This document shows, piece after piece, positions 50,226-62,370 of a DNA stretch of 64,000 nucleotides (position 1 is its first letter; each line of letters begins with the position of its first letter). The DNA is from Maylandia zebra. Taxonomy: Eukaryota; Chordata; Actinopteri; Cichliformes; Cichlidae. The position numbers and the translations under genes were made by a program. The stretch lies in contig NC_135172.1 in assembly GCF_041146795.1 (NCBI RefSeq), positions 35,201,623-35,265,622 of the forward strand, in the 5' to 3' direction. Below the pieces are notes generated by a model. The model was not told where the DNA came from. It did no database searches and was given only the letters and a program-made list of their open reading frames with translations.

Positions 50226-53049
50226 TTAAAATGACCAATCTAAATGTGGAGCATGGGGCGTGTGCCCAATCCTGTCTGCTCCAGCGTCCCATGTTTCCAA
50301 GTGCTGATCAACATCTCTGGATCTACACAATACAGAAACAAAATTTAAAATAAGCAGCACTTTCATAAAGTCAGGAGGAAAAGAGTTTGCAGTAAATACA
50401 GAAGTTGTATCTGTTTTCATGTCACAACCCCCCACCACCCAAAAAATACTTTGTTAAATAATTATTGCATGAAAGGAGTGCAGGAGAGAACTGAAGAGTC
50501 ATATCAATCCACCTGCAGTTGTATGGTAGATTGAGGGAAGAGTAGAGCTCAGGAGTGCTGGGAGTTTGGACTCTGCCTCTTCCCTGATGTAATCCAGCAA
50601 CGGCAGCGGTCCCTGACTCAGAGGTTGATGGAGTAAGGGGAAGACAGCCAGATATGTTTGTGGGTCCCAAACCTGACAGACCTGGAGTCAAACATGTGTG
50701 TGACTTCAAAGCATTTGACGTAAATTTAAACCTATTAAAACGACTTCACTCACTGAGAGCAGTGCTCTCTCTTCTGTTGTTGTTTGGCGCTCCTTTGTTA
50801 AACAGAGGTGAGTCATACAGATATTGCTGCTTGAGAAGAGAGGCTCTCTGTTGCTCAAAATCACAGCGCTGCAGACAAGACATTAAAACAAAGCAGAAAA
50901 ACAAGTTGCATAAGAGAACCACTCGAAAATGTACAATCCTCCAGTGTGATGGTGTCCTGATAAACTATTTTTTTTGACAAACCTTATTAGGGAACTATCA
51001 GAACTGACAGCAAATGACATTTATATAACCCTTTATAAATGAGTCTGCCTTATTTTCTTCAAACCTCACGGCTCAGTCGAATGGCGGCATCAGTGAACGA
51101 CTGACGTTCCCTTTCAAAAGTCCTCCTCATATGATGGAACTCTGCCCAGCGCACCTGAAGACGTTCCCACTCTTCCAAAAAGTAGCTATCAGTAAGTTCG
51201 GAGGGGATGGGTGAAGCAAGGGTATCCTTCACAAAGAAATGAGGGGAAAAAAGTCTGAGACTAGCAAAAGTTTACAAGACAAAGAATGTTAACTCATATT
51301 AGAGGGCAATACCTGCAGCATTTGCTGCTGCAATCTGACAAGATGTTGACTCTCTTTCAGTTCAGCTTCCAGCTGAGCCAGAAGCTTTTCTTGGTCGGTA
51401 CCAGCAGTAGTCTGACCTGCATGAACACTGTAATTCTTAAAAGTTTTCCAGTCAACACTCGATACAGTCTTCTTTGACCCAACAATATTTCACAGATTGT
51501 TTTAAAGTGTGTTTGAAAGAGGTTTACCTTCAAACATGATGCCCGGTAGTAGCCTCTGCACTTTCCTCCAACTCTGAACAACCCCGCCTGTCACATGTTC
51601 TCCAAGTGCTTCCTCAGCTTGATCCAACCTTTTATCTCCATCCTGGGCCATATCCATCGACTCTGACAGGGTCTTACATCAAAGTTTAGATCGATTTATT
51701 GGGATTGGGAAGAAGACTCTAATGTTAAAAATATTCAAAAGCTTTGAAAGTGTATTTATTATCTTGACATTATTTTAGTAGCTATTCCAGAACTTTAAAC
51801 TTTACATGGTCTTCATCAGCAAATGTAATTTGTGGTTTAAGGCAGCAGATTTATGAATATATGATCAGTCACTATAAGGTTCATTAGTGTATCATTCCAA
51901 ATGTTTGCAGCAGCAGGGATTGAAACTCTAAAAGGATCTTGTGGTGGGATTGAGTTTTCATTTGACTGTTTTTGGATCAGTTCATTCAACATAACTTATT
52001 CAGCATCTCTGGTGTTAGTTAAGCCTTTGCCCACCTGCTCCATGTCGACTCTGAGTGCATGAAGTAAAGTGGTGAGGCTGTGACGCAGCTTCATCGCCTC
52101 CCTGAGCTCTGCTTCTCTTCGCTCCAGCATCAGACGCAGTGCTGCCTCTTCTCGTCTACGAGTTGGAGAGAGCAAGTCAAGATTAGGAAGAGCAATTTGA
52201 TGAGAGTCCAAGATCAGAAAATGCATGAAAATAACCAGCTAACGTACTTCGCAGTAGATCTGAATGATTTAATTGGCTGTTCTTTTTTGCCCCGGCTTCC
52301 AGGTGGAAAGTTTAGCACCTCTATGGCTGGATAGAAAAACATAACGGGTTGAAAGCTACAGGATGTGAGAAATATTTAAGAGGTAAGCAAACTGCTGGGG
52401 TTAATCTCACCTGGTCCTTTCTCTCCATGTCTGTCAGTCATCTGTGACAGTCGCTCCTTCAGTCTGTTGGTCTGCAGTTCTCGCCGTCGCAGCTCCGCTT
52501 CCTGCTGGTTACATTGGAGCTGCAGATGGCCGCACTGACAAGTGGAAAGATATAGTTTAGGAATTGGAAATGAATATGAAGGCATTCATTTAAAAAACCC
52601 TCACACATGCTTTCATCTTACTTTGACCCGCTCACATCTCAGCATGTCCTGAAGCCTGGCCACATGCTCATCCATCTCTTTTAGCTGCTCCTAGAGGGAA
52701 AGAGTTCACCTTGTCTCCTTAATCTGAAACACAAATCTGTGCTCTTAAATTTATTGTAACACACCCTCAGTGAGTCTCCTTGTTCCTCCCTATCAGCCCA
52801 CCAGGAGGCGCTTTGGGGGTGCGCATTTAGAGGGTTGAGACTGGGATCCCTAAACAGATGAGAGTCTGCAGGAGAAACACAAAAAAGCAAGTAGGTGGAG
52901 ATAAGGTGAAATATGAATACAAATATGTCTTCTTTTTTTAAAAAAAATCTGTGGTCTGGTAGCTTAGATAATGTTCTTTCAAGTGAAAGGATGTCATTAC
53001 CTGAGTACTCCTGTCTGTCGTCTTTTCTTTGCACAAACCTGGAAGCCAT
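50226..53049 (-). CDS. SSX2IP (ADIP)-like coiled-coil protein
   Basis: SSX2IP/ADIP binds afadin and alpha-actinin at adherens junctions and acts at centriolar satellites. The coding exons are 53001-53049, 52765-52865, 52622-52690, 52411-52534, 52248-52326, 52035-52155, 51528-51672, 51313-51416, 51065-51226, 50754-50868, 50513-50681 and 50226-50322. They close in frame at 444 aa. The order of conserved blocks follows SSX2IP. NRLKERLSQMTDRHGEKGPA with IEVLNFPPGSRGKK corresponds to LKERLHQLVMNKKDKKIAMD with ILNYVGRADGKR. FLEEWERLQVRW with FERERQSFTDAAIRLSRE and FEQQRASLLKQQYL corresponds to the [20 protein letters not shown] and SWLKQQFL blocks. Most of the protein is predicted coiled coil. The N-terminal part of the usual roughly 600-aa protein is missing, so this is a divergent, shorter paralogue. 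The last exon ends PHAPHLDWSF. I give no symbol because the a/b/third-copy status is unclear. Confidence 0.75.
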
Positions 53050-53249
53050 CTGGCTGCAGTATACGTATAATAGCAAAAGGTAGATGTTTTTACAATTCTA
53101 ATTGATGTGCACAACATCTAGGAAACGCGGCTATATATAACTTTACAAAGGCTCTCACCTGAGCAGCAAAACCTCCTCAGGTGAGTCCAGCCTGTGTTCA
53201 CAGGTGATGGCACTTTTGTTAATTATCACTGACAATGATGAATGAGGAG

Positions 53250-53720
53250 ACTGCAGCTTTAGACCATTATTCAATCAAACTACTTATTATAAAAGAAATT
53301 CCACTACTACTTCTCAAATTGTTGCTGTGGAGATTGAACAGCACAAGATTCCTGGGGGTGCATGTGACCGACAACCTCCTCCAGTGTCAAAGCTCACCAG
53401 CACCTGCACTTCCTACAGAGGCTAAAAAAGACTCATCCCAACCCATCGGGCTTCACCACTTTCTACAGAGTCACCGCAGAGAGTGTTGCATTCGTCTGCA
53501 ACATGAGAGTAGCAGTGTCTCAGAAAGAACGGCACTGACAAGATTATCGGGGTCTCACTGCCACCATCTGGGGATCTGGCAAAGGAACGCTGCCCTTCAT
53601 GGGCAAAAAGGATCGTGACGGTCATCACTCACCCGGTCACTGGCCGTTTTCCCTCCTGCCTTCAGGCAAAAGGTATTGCAGTATAATGTGAATTTACCCA
53701 ACTGCCATCAGACTGGTAAA
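53250..53720 (+). mobile_element. LINE fragment (CR1/Rex1-like reverse transcriptase 3' end)
   Basis: Translated blocks read NSTRFLGVHVTDNL, then in other frames a stretch resembling FLRRLKKTHPNPSGFTTFYR and VTAESVAF. This resembles the LKRLHFLRxLKK and FYxxxxESxL region after the reverse-transcriptase core of fish Rex1/CR1-clade LINEs. Frames shift several times, so it is a dead 5'-truncated copy. It starts about 200 bases upstream of the SSX2IP-like start codon. Confidence 0.6.
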
Positions 53721-56700
53721 TTCATAATGTACATCATAAATGGATGTAGTACAATAACCTAAGCACGACTTAGCTTTTTCAGGTTTCTTATATAAATGTA
53801 ATGTTTTTTTGACAGCTGCACTAGAGCATTTTTACATGGTCCCCTTTTTGTTTTTCTGTGTTCATAATTTCGTTCAGCAATGCATCTGTAACGTATCGAC
53901 TGAATGCCAATAAAGAAATCCAGATGGGTTTTTTTCCCGTTTAATGTCAAATTAAAAGCAGTACCTCGAACAAGAGCAGCAGCGATAATTTGAGACGTCT
54001 TCGCAGTGTCACACTGCTGTAAGTCACAGTGTTCGTCATCTGTCCCGTGACTTTGAGCTTGGTGCTGTATTTTGTTTTCAAATGCATGAATAGAACAAAT
54101 GCAGCACATTATCAACATTTATTTTGTTTTTTTTTTTATGAAGACACTGCTGTTATCAGTATATTTTTCTTGATTTATAGAGGTGACACATGACATACTG
54201 ATGCTGGTGAGATCCTGGAGATTTATGACATGTGGGCAGACACTTACTAGTGCACAAAAGTTTGTGTTAATGTAGAAACATGCCACTTGCATACAAGACA
54301 GATGGTCACTGGAACTGAGTCAGTGCATGCCTACCCTAAATATTCATTTAAAAATCATAAATGATTTCATATTCAGCTGTTCAGATGGCTTTAATATCAG
54401 ATTAAAAAAGTGAAACCACGTTTCAAAATGACATCAAACTTTTGAGCATCACACTTGATGCAGTTCTGTTCCTCAGATGCACTTTACACAATATATGATC
54501 TGGAAAATGTTGATGTTTGCATATCCTTCAGTCTTTTCACTTTGACTATAAAACACCTGAGACTGAACCTTCTGACCTGCTAATGTGCGAGTCGTAAAAT
54601 AAGTCAAAAAAGTGACACTTCATAATAATCATTTTCTTATGCTATCTGTGCAAAGGATTAACATTTCCTTAAAAAAAAAAAACAAAAAAAAGCATAGCAT
54701 ACAGATTTTCAGTGTTCAAAAAAAAAAAAAAAAAAAATTTAGTTTCTTTTGAAGGCTTCCCACAAAAGCAACATTTATAAAGATACAGACTAACAGCAGT
54801 GAAGGTTTTGGTTGATAGTAAAATGATTCCAGTGTGGAAAACAACTATTGCAACAAGTCATTGCAGTAGATTCATTAAATACAAACATTATCAGAAATAT
54901 GTTTCTAATGTGATATACATTCAATTTCTGCCACTATCCAAATTGTGTAAGGCCATAATGTGTTTTTAAATTAAAGACAGGTACAGATACAGGCAGGTAA
55001 AAGCACGTCTAATGGGCTCTTACATACATACAGAAAACAGCGGGACAAAATGTTAATGAACAATCACATGCCCTAAAGCGAGAGGTTAAAAGTGTCGTAA
55101 ATCAGATTATTAGAAACACCTTTTACATAATCACAAATACATGAGCAGTTTCTTTTGGCCACATATAGAGTTAGTCCTGTGTCTGTAGTGTTAATGTCTG
55201 TGCTTTGTAATGACACACTTGGCATGGATAACAACATGTTCCTATTGCTGAGCAGCACCTGCTTTAAATTAATGATTGATTGTACTTCCACGTGTTACGC
55301 AGAATACAAGAGGAAGTTACACTTGCACTGGCCGTTAAACATGGGCTGAATTTCACTGACTGGAAAGAGACACTGTTCAGTCAGTAAATGGAGAGTGGAC
55401 ATGTTAAGTACTAGGTAAACCCAGAGCGGCTTAATCATTAGTCAAGTTAGTGTCAGGAACAACTTTTTTTTTTTTTAAACATGTAGAGTTTAGACCTGCT
55501 TTTATGTAACAGATTGGAGTTATGAAGCCATTAGTTTGGCAAACAAGTGGAATAACTGCCCCCCATAATCCCTCCTCCCCTCTCCCAAAACCCCGACCCC
55601 TGTGTGCATCATCCCAAGAGGTGTTGCAGGTAGATCTACAGCGGCAACAACTAGAAGTGAAGAAAGCCTTCAAAGAACAGATCCAGAAATCCTCCGCGTC
55701 TCCTTCCGCTACACACAAAAAAAAAACAGAAACATGGAAAAAAAGAGTTAAGCTGCAGGCCAAAATGACAAAAATCAGTAAATCAATAAAACACATCTGA
55801 TGACATCTAATGCATGCTAAAACTCTGAGTTTGTGTTATGAAGGTGGTTCACTCGGTACCAAGGTACATCACCATGGTAACTTATGCTGCAGAATAAACC
55901 TGCTCCAGATGAGTGCATGTTTGAAATTTGAGATAAAAAAGGTATGAAATCACTGCCTACAGACCAACCAGTTCTACAGAGAACAGCTTCAGCATTCCTA
56001 GAATATCACTCAGACCTCTGTGTGTAGACAGTAGGAGGACCAAAAGTTGTTTTTTTTAAAAATCATCATCTAAAGTCTTTTGTCTTTCTCTAATGAACAT
56101 CAATAATAAATCCATACATACAATAAATATTCTTAGAACCATCTTTATTTCTCCCCCCCCCCCCACTTGTTGGCTGCAAACAATTTGAAAAACTTTTCAT
56201 TGTTCTAAAAGCCTTAATGCTCGCTCCTAAACCAGAGCACTGGTTTGTATGTTTTATTCTTTACTCTGGCTGCAGCTGAAAGGATGAACTAAAACAACAA
56301 CTATTATAATCTGTAAGATTCTCTTACCAAGTCTTAATACCACATTATGTGTAATGTTATATTGTTGCTTTATTTACACAGTCATCTTTTGTTTTATTGC
56401 CAACTTTCCTTTTTGACTTCAAATAGGCCAATCTTTATTAACAAAGTAGGTCTATTCTGGTCTTACTTACAAAAGTGCTTAAACAAATTACTAAACAAGT
56501 GGACACGCACTCAGCTGCTCTCAGTTTGTATTATGTGTGTAACCTTCATATTTTTCTAATATCACGGTTTTATCCTTGCAAAATCAGCCACTCTGCTGCT
56601 AAACAGACTTATTTGTGTTTGTTATCTTTTGTGTCAACACGCTCCATGTGACCTCTCAGCCTGACTGATGATGTTAGGGTAAATGAAGCCAGATAACAGA

Positions 56701-57315
56701 AAGATCACAGAGGAGAGCAATGACAACACCACTGTTGGTTTTTCTCGGAAACATTAAGGTCAGGAAAATTCCTAATTGTTTATATAGTCAACTCACATTC
56801 AGCTGTCAAACACATGCATATCTGACCAGGCCAGACAGCATTAGGGTTTTTGCTGTTTAGTGGAATACGTTTTAGCCCAAGCCAAAAGAAAAACACGAGT
56901 ACTTGGATATAATATTTTGTTCTTACCAGTGTTTTGCTTAAAGCACATTTTTGTTTTTCAAAATGTTAGAAATAACACAAAAACACAAGTTTTTGTCAAT
57001 TGCTTCCTTTTGTGTAACACAAAAGCACACACACTGTTGTAACACACAATAAAGAAAGCTTTAAGAAACAAATGAAGCAACACTTCAAGTACTGCATGCT
57101 ATGTTTATCTCTTACCTGTTTTTTCTACTTTTTAATTTTAACTATTTTTAATAAAATATTCAAATATTATTTACTTATTCTTACTTAAAATATTATTTGA
57201 CTATTGTACCTTTTACTTTTATTTTCTCTTTTTTCGACATTTTTAAAAGCAGATTTTATTTGTCTTTTATTAGTTTTATTATGTCTACGTGATTCTCTTA
57301 TTTTGTAATTATGGG
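53721..57315. other. Intergenic DNA without a supported gene
   Basis: The stretch is A+T-rich, with A-runs near 54669-54690 and 54719-54737 and a poly(C) run near 56152-56164. A possible exon near 55490-55714 is discussed among the findings but is not called as a gene. Confidence 0.4.
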
Positions 57316-58260
57316 CAGTGTTGGGGAGTAACGGAATACATGTACCGCCGTTACGTATTTAAAATACAAAATATGAGTAACTGTATTCCGTTACAGTTAC
57401 CATTTAAAAAGGTGGTATTCAGAATACAGTTACTTTGTTGAAATAAATGGATTACACTGCGGTACTTTCCTGTTTCATTTTGTCGCGGGTCAGGACTGTT
57501 TGGGTTTTGTTTGACAGCTACGTGCTGTTGTTCCAGGCAGCAGCGTTACGGTTGCCATGGTTACAGGGCGACGCTCTCTCTCTCTCTCTCTCTGCGACTG
57601 TGTGTTTCCTGGGTGAGAGAGCGCCTTTTCGTTGTTGTTGTTGTTGTTGTGCTAAGCTAATAGGCAGAATGCTACAAGCATAGCTCTAAAGAATGTAGCA
57701 TCATGGGCAGTGTCTGTGAGCGCGAGGAGGGAGAAAAAGGGGAGTGGAAAGGTACAAGTTGTCATCGAGGAAAAACGGGAGCTGGATGCATGTAAATATA
57801 ATAATAACCACTTCAGCCAAGAAGAGAGCCTGACGAGCCCAGTTGTAAGTAAGCTATTAAGACTCGACTGTACACCGTGTTCATGTTTTCCTCCGAAAAC
57901 AATAAGTTCCGTTGGAGCAGCCTTTCAACGCCTCTCTCTGTGTCTCGCAAGAAAAGTTGACCCACACAACAAAGTAAAGCTATTTTTCGGCTACGAGCTG
58001 ACACGGACCCCGCCGTATTAGTCTGAGGTCCCTTTACTACAGTTCGGAGTCGCGGACCTTCAGTAATAGTAATAAATCACACAGCAATAGTACATTCACG
58101 TTGTTGTAAAAAGCATGATAATATATTAAGTAATCCAAAGTATTCAGAATACGTTACTGTCATTGAGTAACGTAACGGAATACGTTACAGAATACATTTT
58201 GGGGCATGTATTCTGTATTCTGTAATGGAATACATTTTAAAAGTAACCTTCCCAACACTG
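57316..58260. mobile_element. 945-bp non-autonomous hAT-type element
   Basis: The left end is CAGTGTTGGGGAGTAACGGA. The right end, read inverted, is CAGTGTTGGGAAGGTTACTT. Identical 8-bp direct repeats ATTATGGG flank the element at 57308-57315 and 58261-58268. Both subterminal regions are full of GGAATAC and GTAACG motifs in both orientations, as expected for transposase binding sites. The interior has CT and GTT microsatellites and no transposase. The ORFs of about 80-100 aa inside it are not supported as genes. Confidence 0.88.
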
Positions 58261-58268
58261 ATTATGGG

Positions 58269-58977
58269 TTTGTTTTTTTTGTATTTTGTGTTTTCAGTTT
58301 TGTCACTGCTGGTTCTGCACATTTTTGAAGACTACATAGTCCATTTGCCTCCATTGAAAAGCACTTAACTTTGGTTTTAAATTTCATATTAAAATTAGTG
58401 ACTTAATTAATTCACATATTTAACAGGGAACTACTCCACCTATGTTTTAAAGTTTTTAGGTTTAAAGTTAGAATTAGGTTTAGGTTTAAGAAGCTTGGAA
58501 GTGCAATAATATTACTGAATGCTTAATCATGCTTTGTGTAGATACCAAAAATAATTAAAAATAATGACAGTGTAACAGCATTGAGTGTGGGAGTAATGTT
58601 CTGGGTGGTTTGTACTGTAGCCTTACTGGAACAGGTAAATAAAATAGGGGCATCATTACAAGTATTATCAACACTTGGCCTTTTCCTGTGGTGAAAAGTA
58701 AAAGTATTTCATGTGCTCTTAGTAGCACATGCAGCTTGGCAATCTGATGTAATTTCCTGGAAAACTCCACCCAACCTTAACAGACAAGTGAAAACTCCAG
58801 TATAGCTGTACTGGGTTTATATTCTTAGTGCTGGAGAAACTGTGGGAAAAGCAATGCCGACATTGTCATTTGTGTAAAACATAAATAAGTTTGAGAAAAT
58901 ATGGTGGCAAATGATAACATTTCAGTAAAACAATGGTTCTATGGATGTTTTTTGGATGTTTGTAATAAAAATAAATG
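58269..58977. other. Intergenic DNA
   Basis: No ORF, RNA gene or clear repeat was recognised in this stretch. Confidence 0.4.
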
Positions 58978-59235
58978 GGTCAGCACAATGGTGCAGCAGC
59001 TGGCGCCATCAATTCACAGCGAAAATATTTGGGGTTTTAATCCGTTGACCTGCTGGGGCTCTCCTGTATAGAGTCTACATGTTCTCTCTGTGCCTGCATT
59101 GGCTGGCTCCAGGCATGAACATCTTTGCATTAGTGCTGTGATAAACTGGTGACCTGTCCACAGCTACAATAGGCCCCACTCATGACCCTAAACAGAATAA
59201 ATTTGTTAAGAAGACTGATGGATAGTATACACTTA
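58978..59235 (+). repeat. Dispersed teleost repeat, diverged copy
   Basis: It runs from GGGTCAGCACAATGGTGCAG, through GTAGAGTCTACATGTTCTCT-like sequence and GTGATAAACTGGTGACCTGT, to CTGATGGATAG. This is the order known from a very common fish repeat. It is non-coding and strongly diverged. Confidence 0.5.
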
Positions 59236-59329
59236 AATGGATGTACTCACGTGTCGATAAAGAAATAAAACTGAACTTAATGTGTTTTTTTGTCCCATTT
59301 TTATTCTCTTTCCATTTGCTTCTGTAGGG

Positions 59330-59405
59330 TCAGATAATGTGTAAATATACTGTTAATTTCCACTGTTATGCTGATGACACACAACTATATGCAAATACAA
59401 AAATC
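59330..59405 (+). mobile_element. LINE-2-like reverse transcriptase fragment
   Basis: One frame reads FHCYADDTQLYANTK, which contains the YADD catalytic box of L2/Maui-type LINEs. The open frame is cut off at about 59405, where a different dispersed repeat begins. Confidence 0.7.
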
Positions 59406-59449
59406 TTTTGAAGGGCGAGGACGAGTAAAAAAAAGCCGCCCCGGCCTGT

Positions 59450-59890
59450 TTATAGTCTGTTTATATTCTAGCCTATTTGCCCCAAAGGCTGGGTGGAGCA
59501 ACCCTAGTGTTTGTAGTAGTGCTCAACAGCATGATTTGAGATCCCTTCCCAGACGCCTTAACGCCCACTCACATCCTGGGCCATCTGATCTCAGGAATTC
59601 GCATGATAAGGTGGGGCCAGGTTTCACAATGAACTCACCCGAAACTCTGGCTGATTGGGACCCACACCCAGTTTCACACCTTGGCTCAGGCGATTAGAGG
59701 ATCATCAGGGGGTCCTTTTGTCCCTCTCTGTGGGGGATACTCCCACTAGGTTTATATCTGGGACTCTCCACCATTTGACCTTAGAACTGAAGAAGCTTCT
59801 CGGATGAGAGGTGAAACGTCTTCAAGCAACTTAAAGAAGTCCAGACGCTTTTCTTTGCAAGCTCCTTTGACTACGATGACCTGGATGACT
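59450..59890 (+). repeat. Dispersed teleost repeat of unassigned family
   Basis: The end reads AGAACTGAAGAAGCTTCTCG, GATGAGAGGTGAAACGTCTT and AAAGAAGTCCAGACGCTTTT, a block often found in percomorph DNA. It seems to interrupt LINE-2-like sequence. A diverged inverted copy lies at 13145-13475. Confidence 0.55.
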
Positions 59891-60429
59891 GAGAACCTTC
59901 ACAGTCAACAGCATGATCAATTCACTTTTACCAACAATAGAAAAATTTGGACTGTGAAGCATATTTAGGGGCACGTGCGTATAATACAACCAGCCCAACT
60001 AGCCTCTTTTATCTCGACTAAAAGCCTGAAAACAATTACAATTGTAATTACAATCATAATTACAATGAAAACCCTCACAGCCTTAATCAACCCGCCTGAT
60101 CTCCAGCCTTTCTTTTATTTAGAATAAATTAAAACTAGTCCAAATACATGCACACCATCAGGATGACTGACTACTTGCAGAAATCCCATACAGGCACAGG
60201 ATAAACAGTGAGATGCCACTGTTTACTGTGGCATCTTTAAATTCATCAGATTTCTTGTAAACTTTGCTGCAGGCTGAAGGCAGCTAACCTCAGTAACTCC
60301 TAGCATGAAAAGCTAGAGTCCTTCATGTTTGTAATTAAAGCTTTAATTAAGTTAGTTTAAGCTTTAGTTAATATTTTTGTGTGTGTATGTAAACTAAAAC
60401 TGTCAAATTAAAGCTGTTTTTGATAACAT

Positions 60430-60965
60430 GGAAAAGAACAAACAGGGCTGTGGGAGAAAAAAAAAAAAAAAAAAAGTTTTCAATCACGTGCCCAAAGTTG
60501 CGACATTGGATGCCGCTAAGACTGGTCTCTATGACGTTAGATATTTGATGTCACAAAACTTTGGTTCAGTGATTCCAAATCTGAGGTCCTTTTGTTCATT
60601 TCCACAAACCTGACCTGTAGCTTGGAAAACAATCATGGAAACCGGTTCTCCTACATTGAGGACTCTGCTACCAATCTGGATGTGATGTTTGACTCAGAGC
60701 TTTGTTTAGACAGTCATGCCTTCTCCAACTAAGAGATATTACCAAAGTTAAAACTGTTTTAATCCCAAGCAGAACCTGAAAGTCATCCATACTTTCAACT
60801 CATCACATTTGGGCTTGTAAGTCACTCTGTGTGAGTCTCAGCCAAAAATCTCCAAATTCAAAGAGACAGAGTCACATCGCTCCCATCCACGTGACACCAA
60901 ACTCACTGTCTGTAATTGTAGATTTGATTTTATATTTTCCCCAGTTACCTTTATAGTGTCTGTGG
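60430..60965 (+). mobile_element. LINE-2-like 3' fragment
   Basis: The text after 60640 translates in pieces to TNLDVMFDSELCLDSHAFSN and an ITKVKTVL-like stretch. This matches the block LGVTFDSGLCFDKQI...ITKIKTVL that follows the reverse-transcriptase core in L2 LINEs. It may belong to the same broken element as 59330-59405. It has stops and frame changes and is dead. Confidence 0.5.
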
Positions 60966-61627
60966 GCTAAATTAAGTTCACTGACCGGAAAGGTGCTCTA
61001 GCCTGTGAGCTTCAGGTCAAGCAGCGTAAAACAAACTTTGCATGAAGGCGACACATAGAAACACATTTATGCATTTTTGGAGTCACCAACTGAATCCATG
61101 CAAATTCCGGTGGCAATGTAATGCATGCAATTTGCGCTGCTGTGACTTTACCACACAGCTTCCTTGTGATGTTGTTGTAAAGGCTCTGAACCTTCCTCCA
61201 AAACAGATGTGTTAGCAAGATAGCTCGACATGTATAAAATGCATTCCTTGAGCAGAGGAGCGATGCACCGCTTGACAATTTTAAACTACAACTAATTTTA
61301 TTTACATTTTTTTTTTTTTTAAATCAAATATCAGGAATGTACTTTAAGGTAACACTACATTATTTGATACCATCTACTTCAACTGTGTGTGACCCATATA
61401 TGCATTAACCCCCTAAAAATGTCCATTATAAATGCCCCCCAAAATGCAGGGTTTTAACTGGGTCATAATGGATATTTTTCAGAATCAGAATCAAATTCTG
61501 ATTCTGAAAAATGTCCATTATGACCCAGTTAAAACCCTGCATTTTTTTTTCCGCCCTAGTTTAATTAAATATACAGTTTTATACCCCCACCAAATGAAAC
61601 CTCCATGAAGGAGCAAGCAAGCCTACC
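60966..61627 (-). other. gng10 3' UTR and flank
   Basis: No coding sequence was found. AATAAA on the minus strand at 61297-61302 is a plausible end of the gng10 transcript, about 330 bases after its stop. The large hairpin at 61441-61545 would then lie inside the 3' UTR. Confidence 0.45.
61441..61545. repeat. 105-bp snap-back inverted repeat
   Basis: The arms at 61441-61491 and 61495-61545 are reverse complements over 51 bases, with one mismatch and a 3-base loop (CAA). The arm starts AAAATGCAGGGTTTTAACTG. Part of the right arm (AAAAATGTCCATTATA) is repeated just outside, at about 61415-61430. Confidence 0.85.

Positions 61628-62370
<743 letters not shown>

Noticed and set aside
52681-53076. 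Single-exon reading of 131 aa starting MLLYVYCSQMASRF
   Set aside because: Clear splice sites split it into two exons of the SSX2IP-like gene, with an intron between them.
57447-58021. ORFs of 78 and 103 aa at about 57.45-58.02 kb
   Set aside because: They lie wholly inside a hAT element with intact ends and target duplication and match no transposase.
59770-59830. Possible hammerhead ribozyme core (GGATGAGAGGTGAAAC)
   Set aside because: The order GATGAG...GAAAC is suggestive, but the CTGATGA core is not intact and stem II would be too short.
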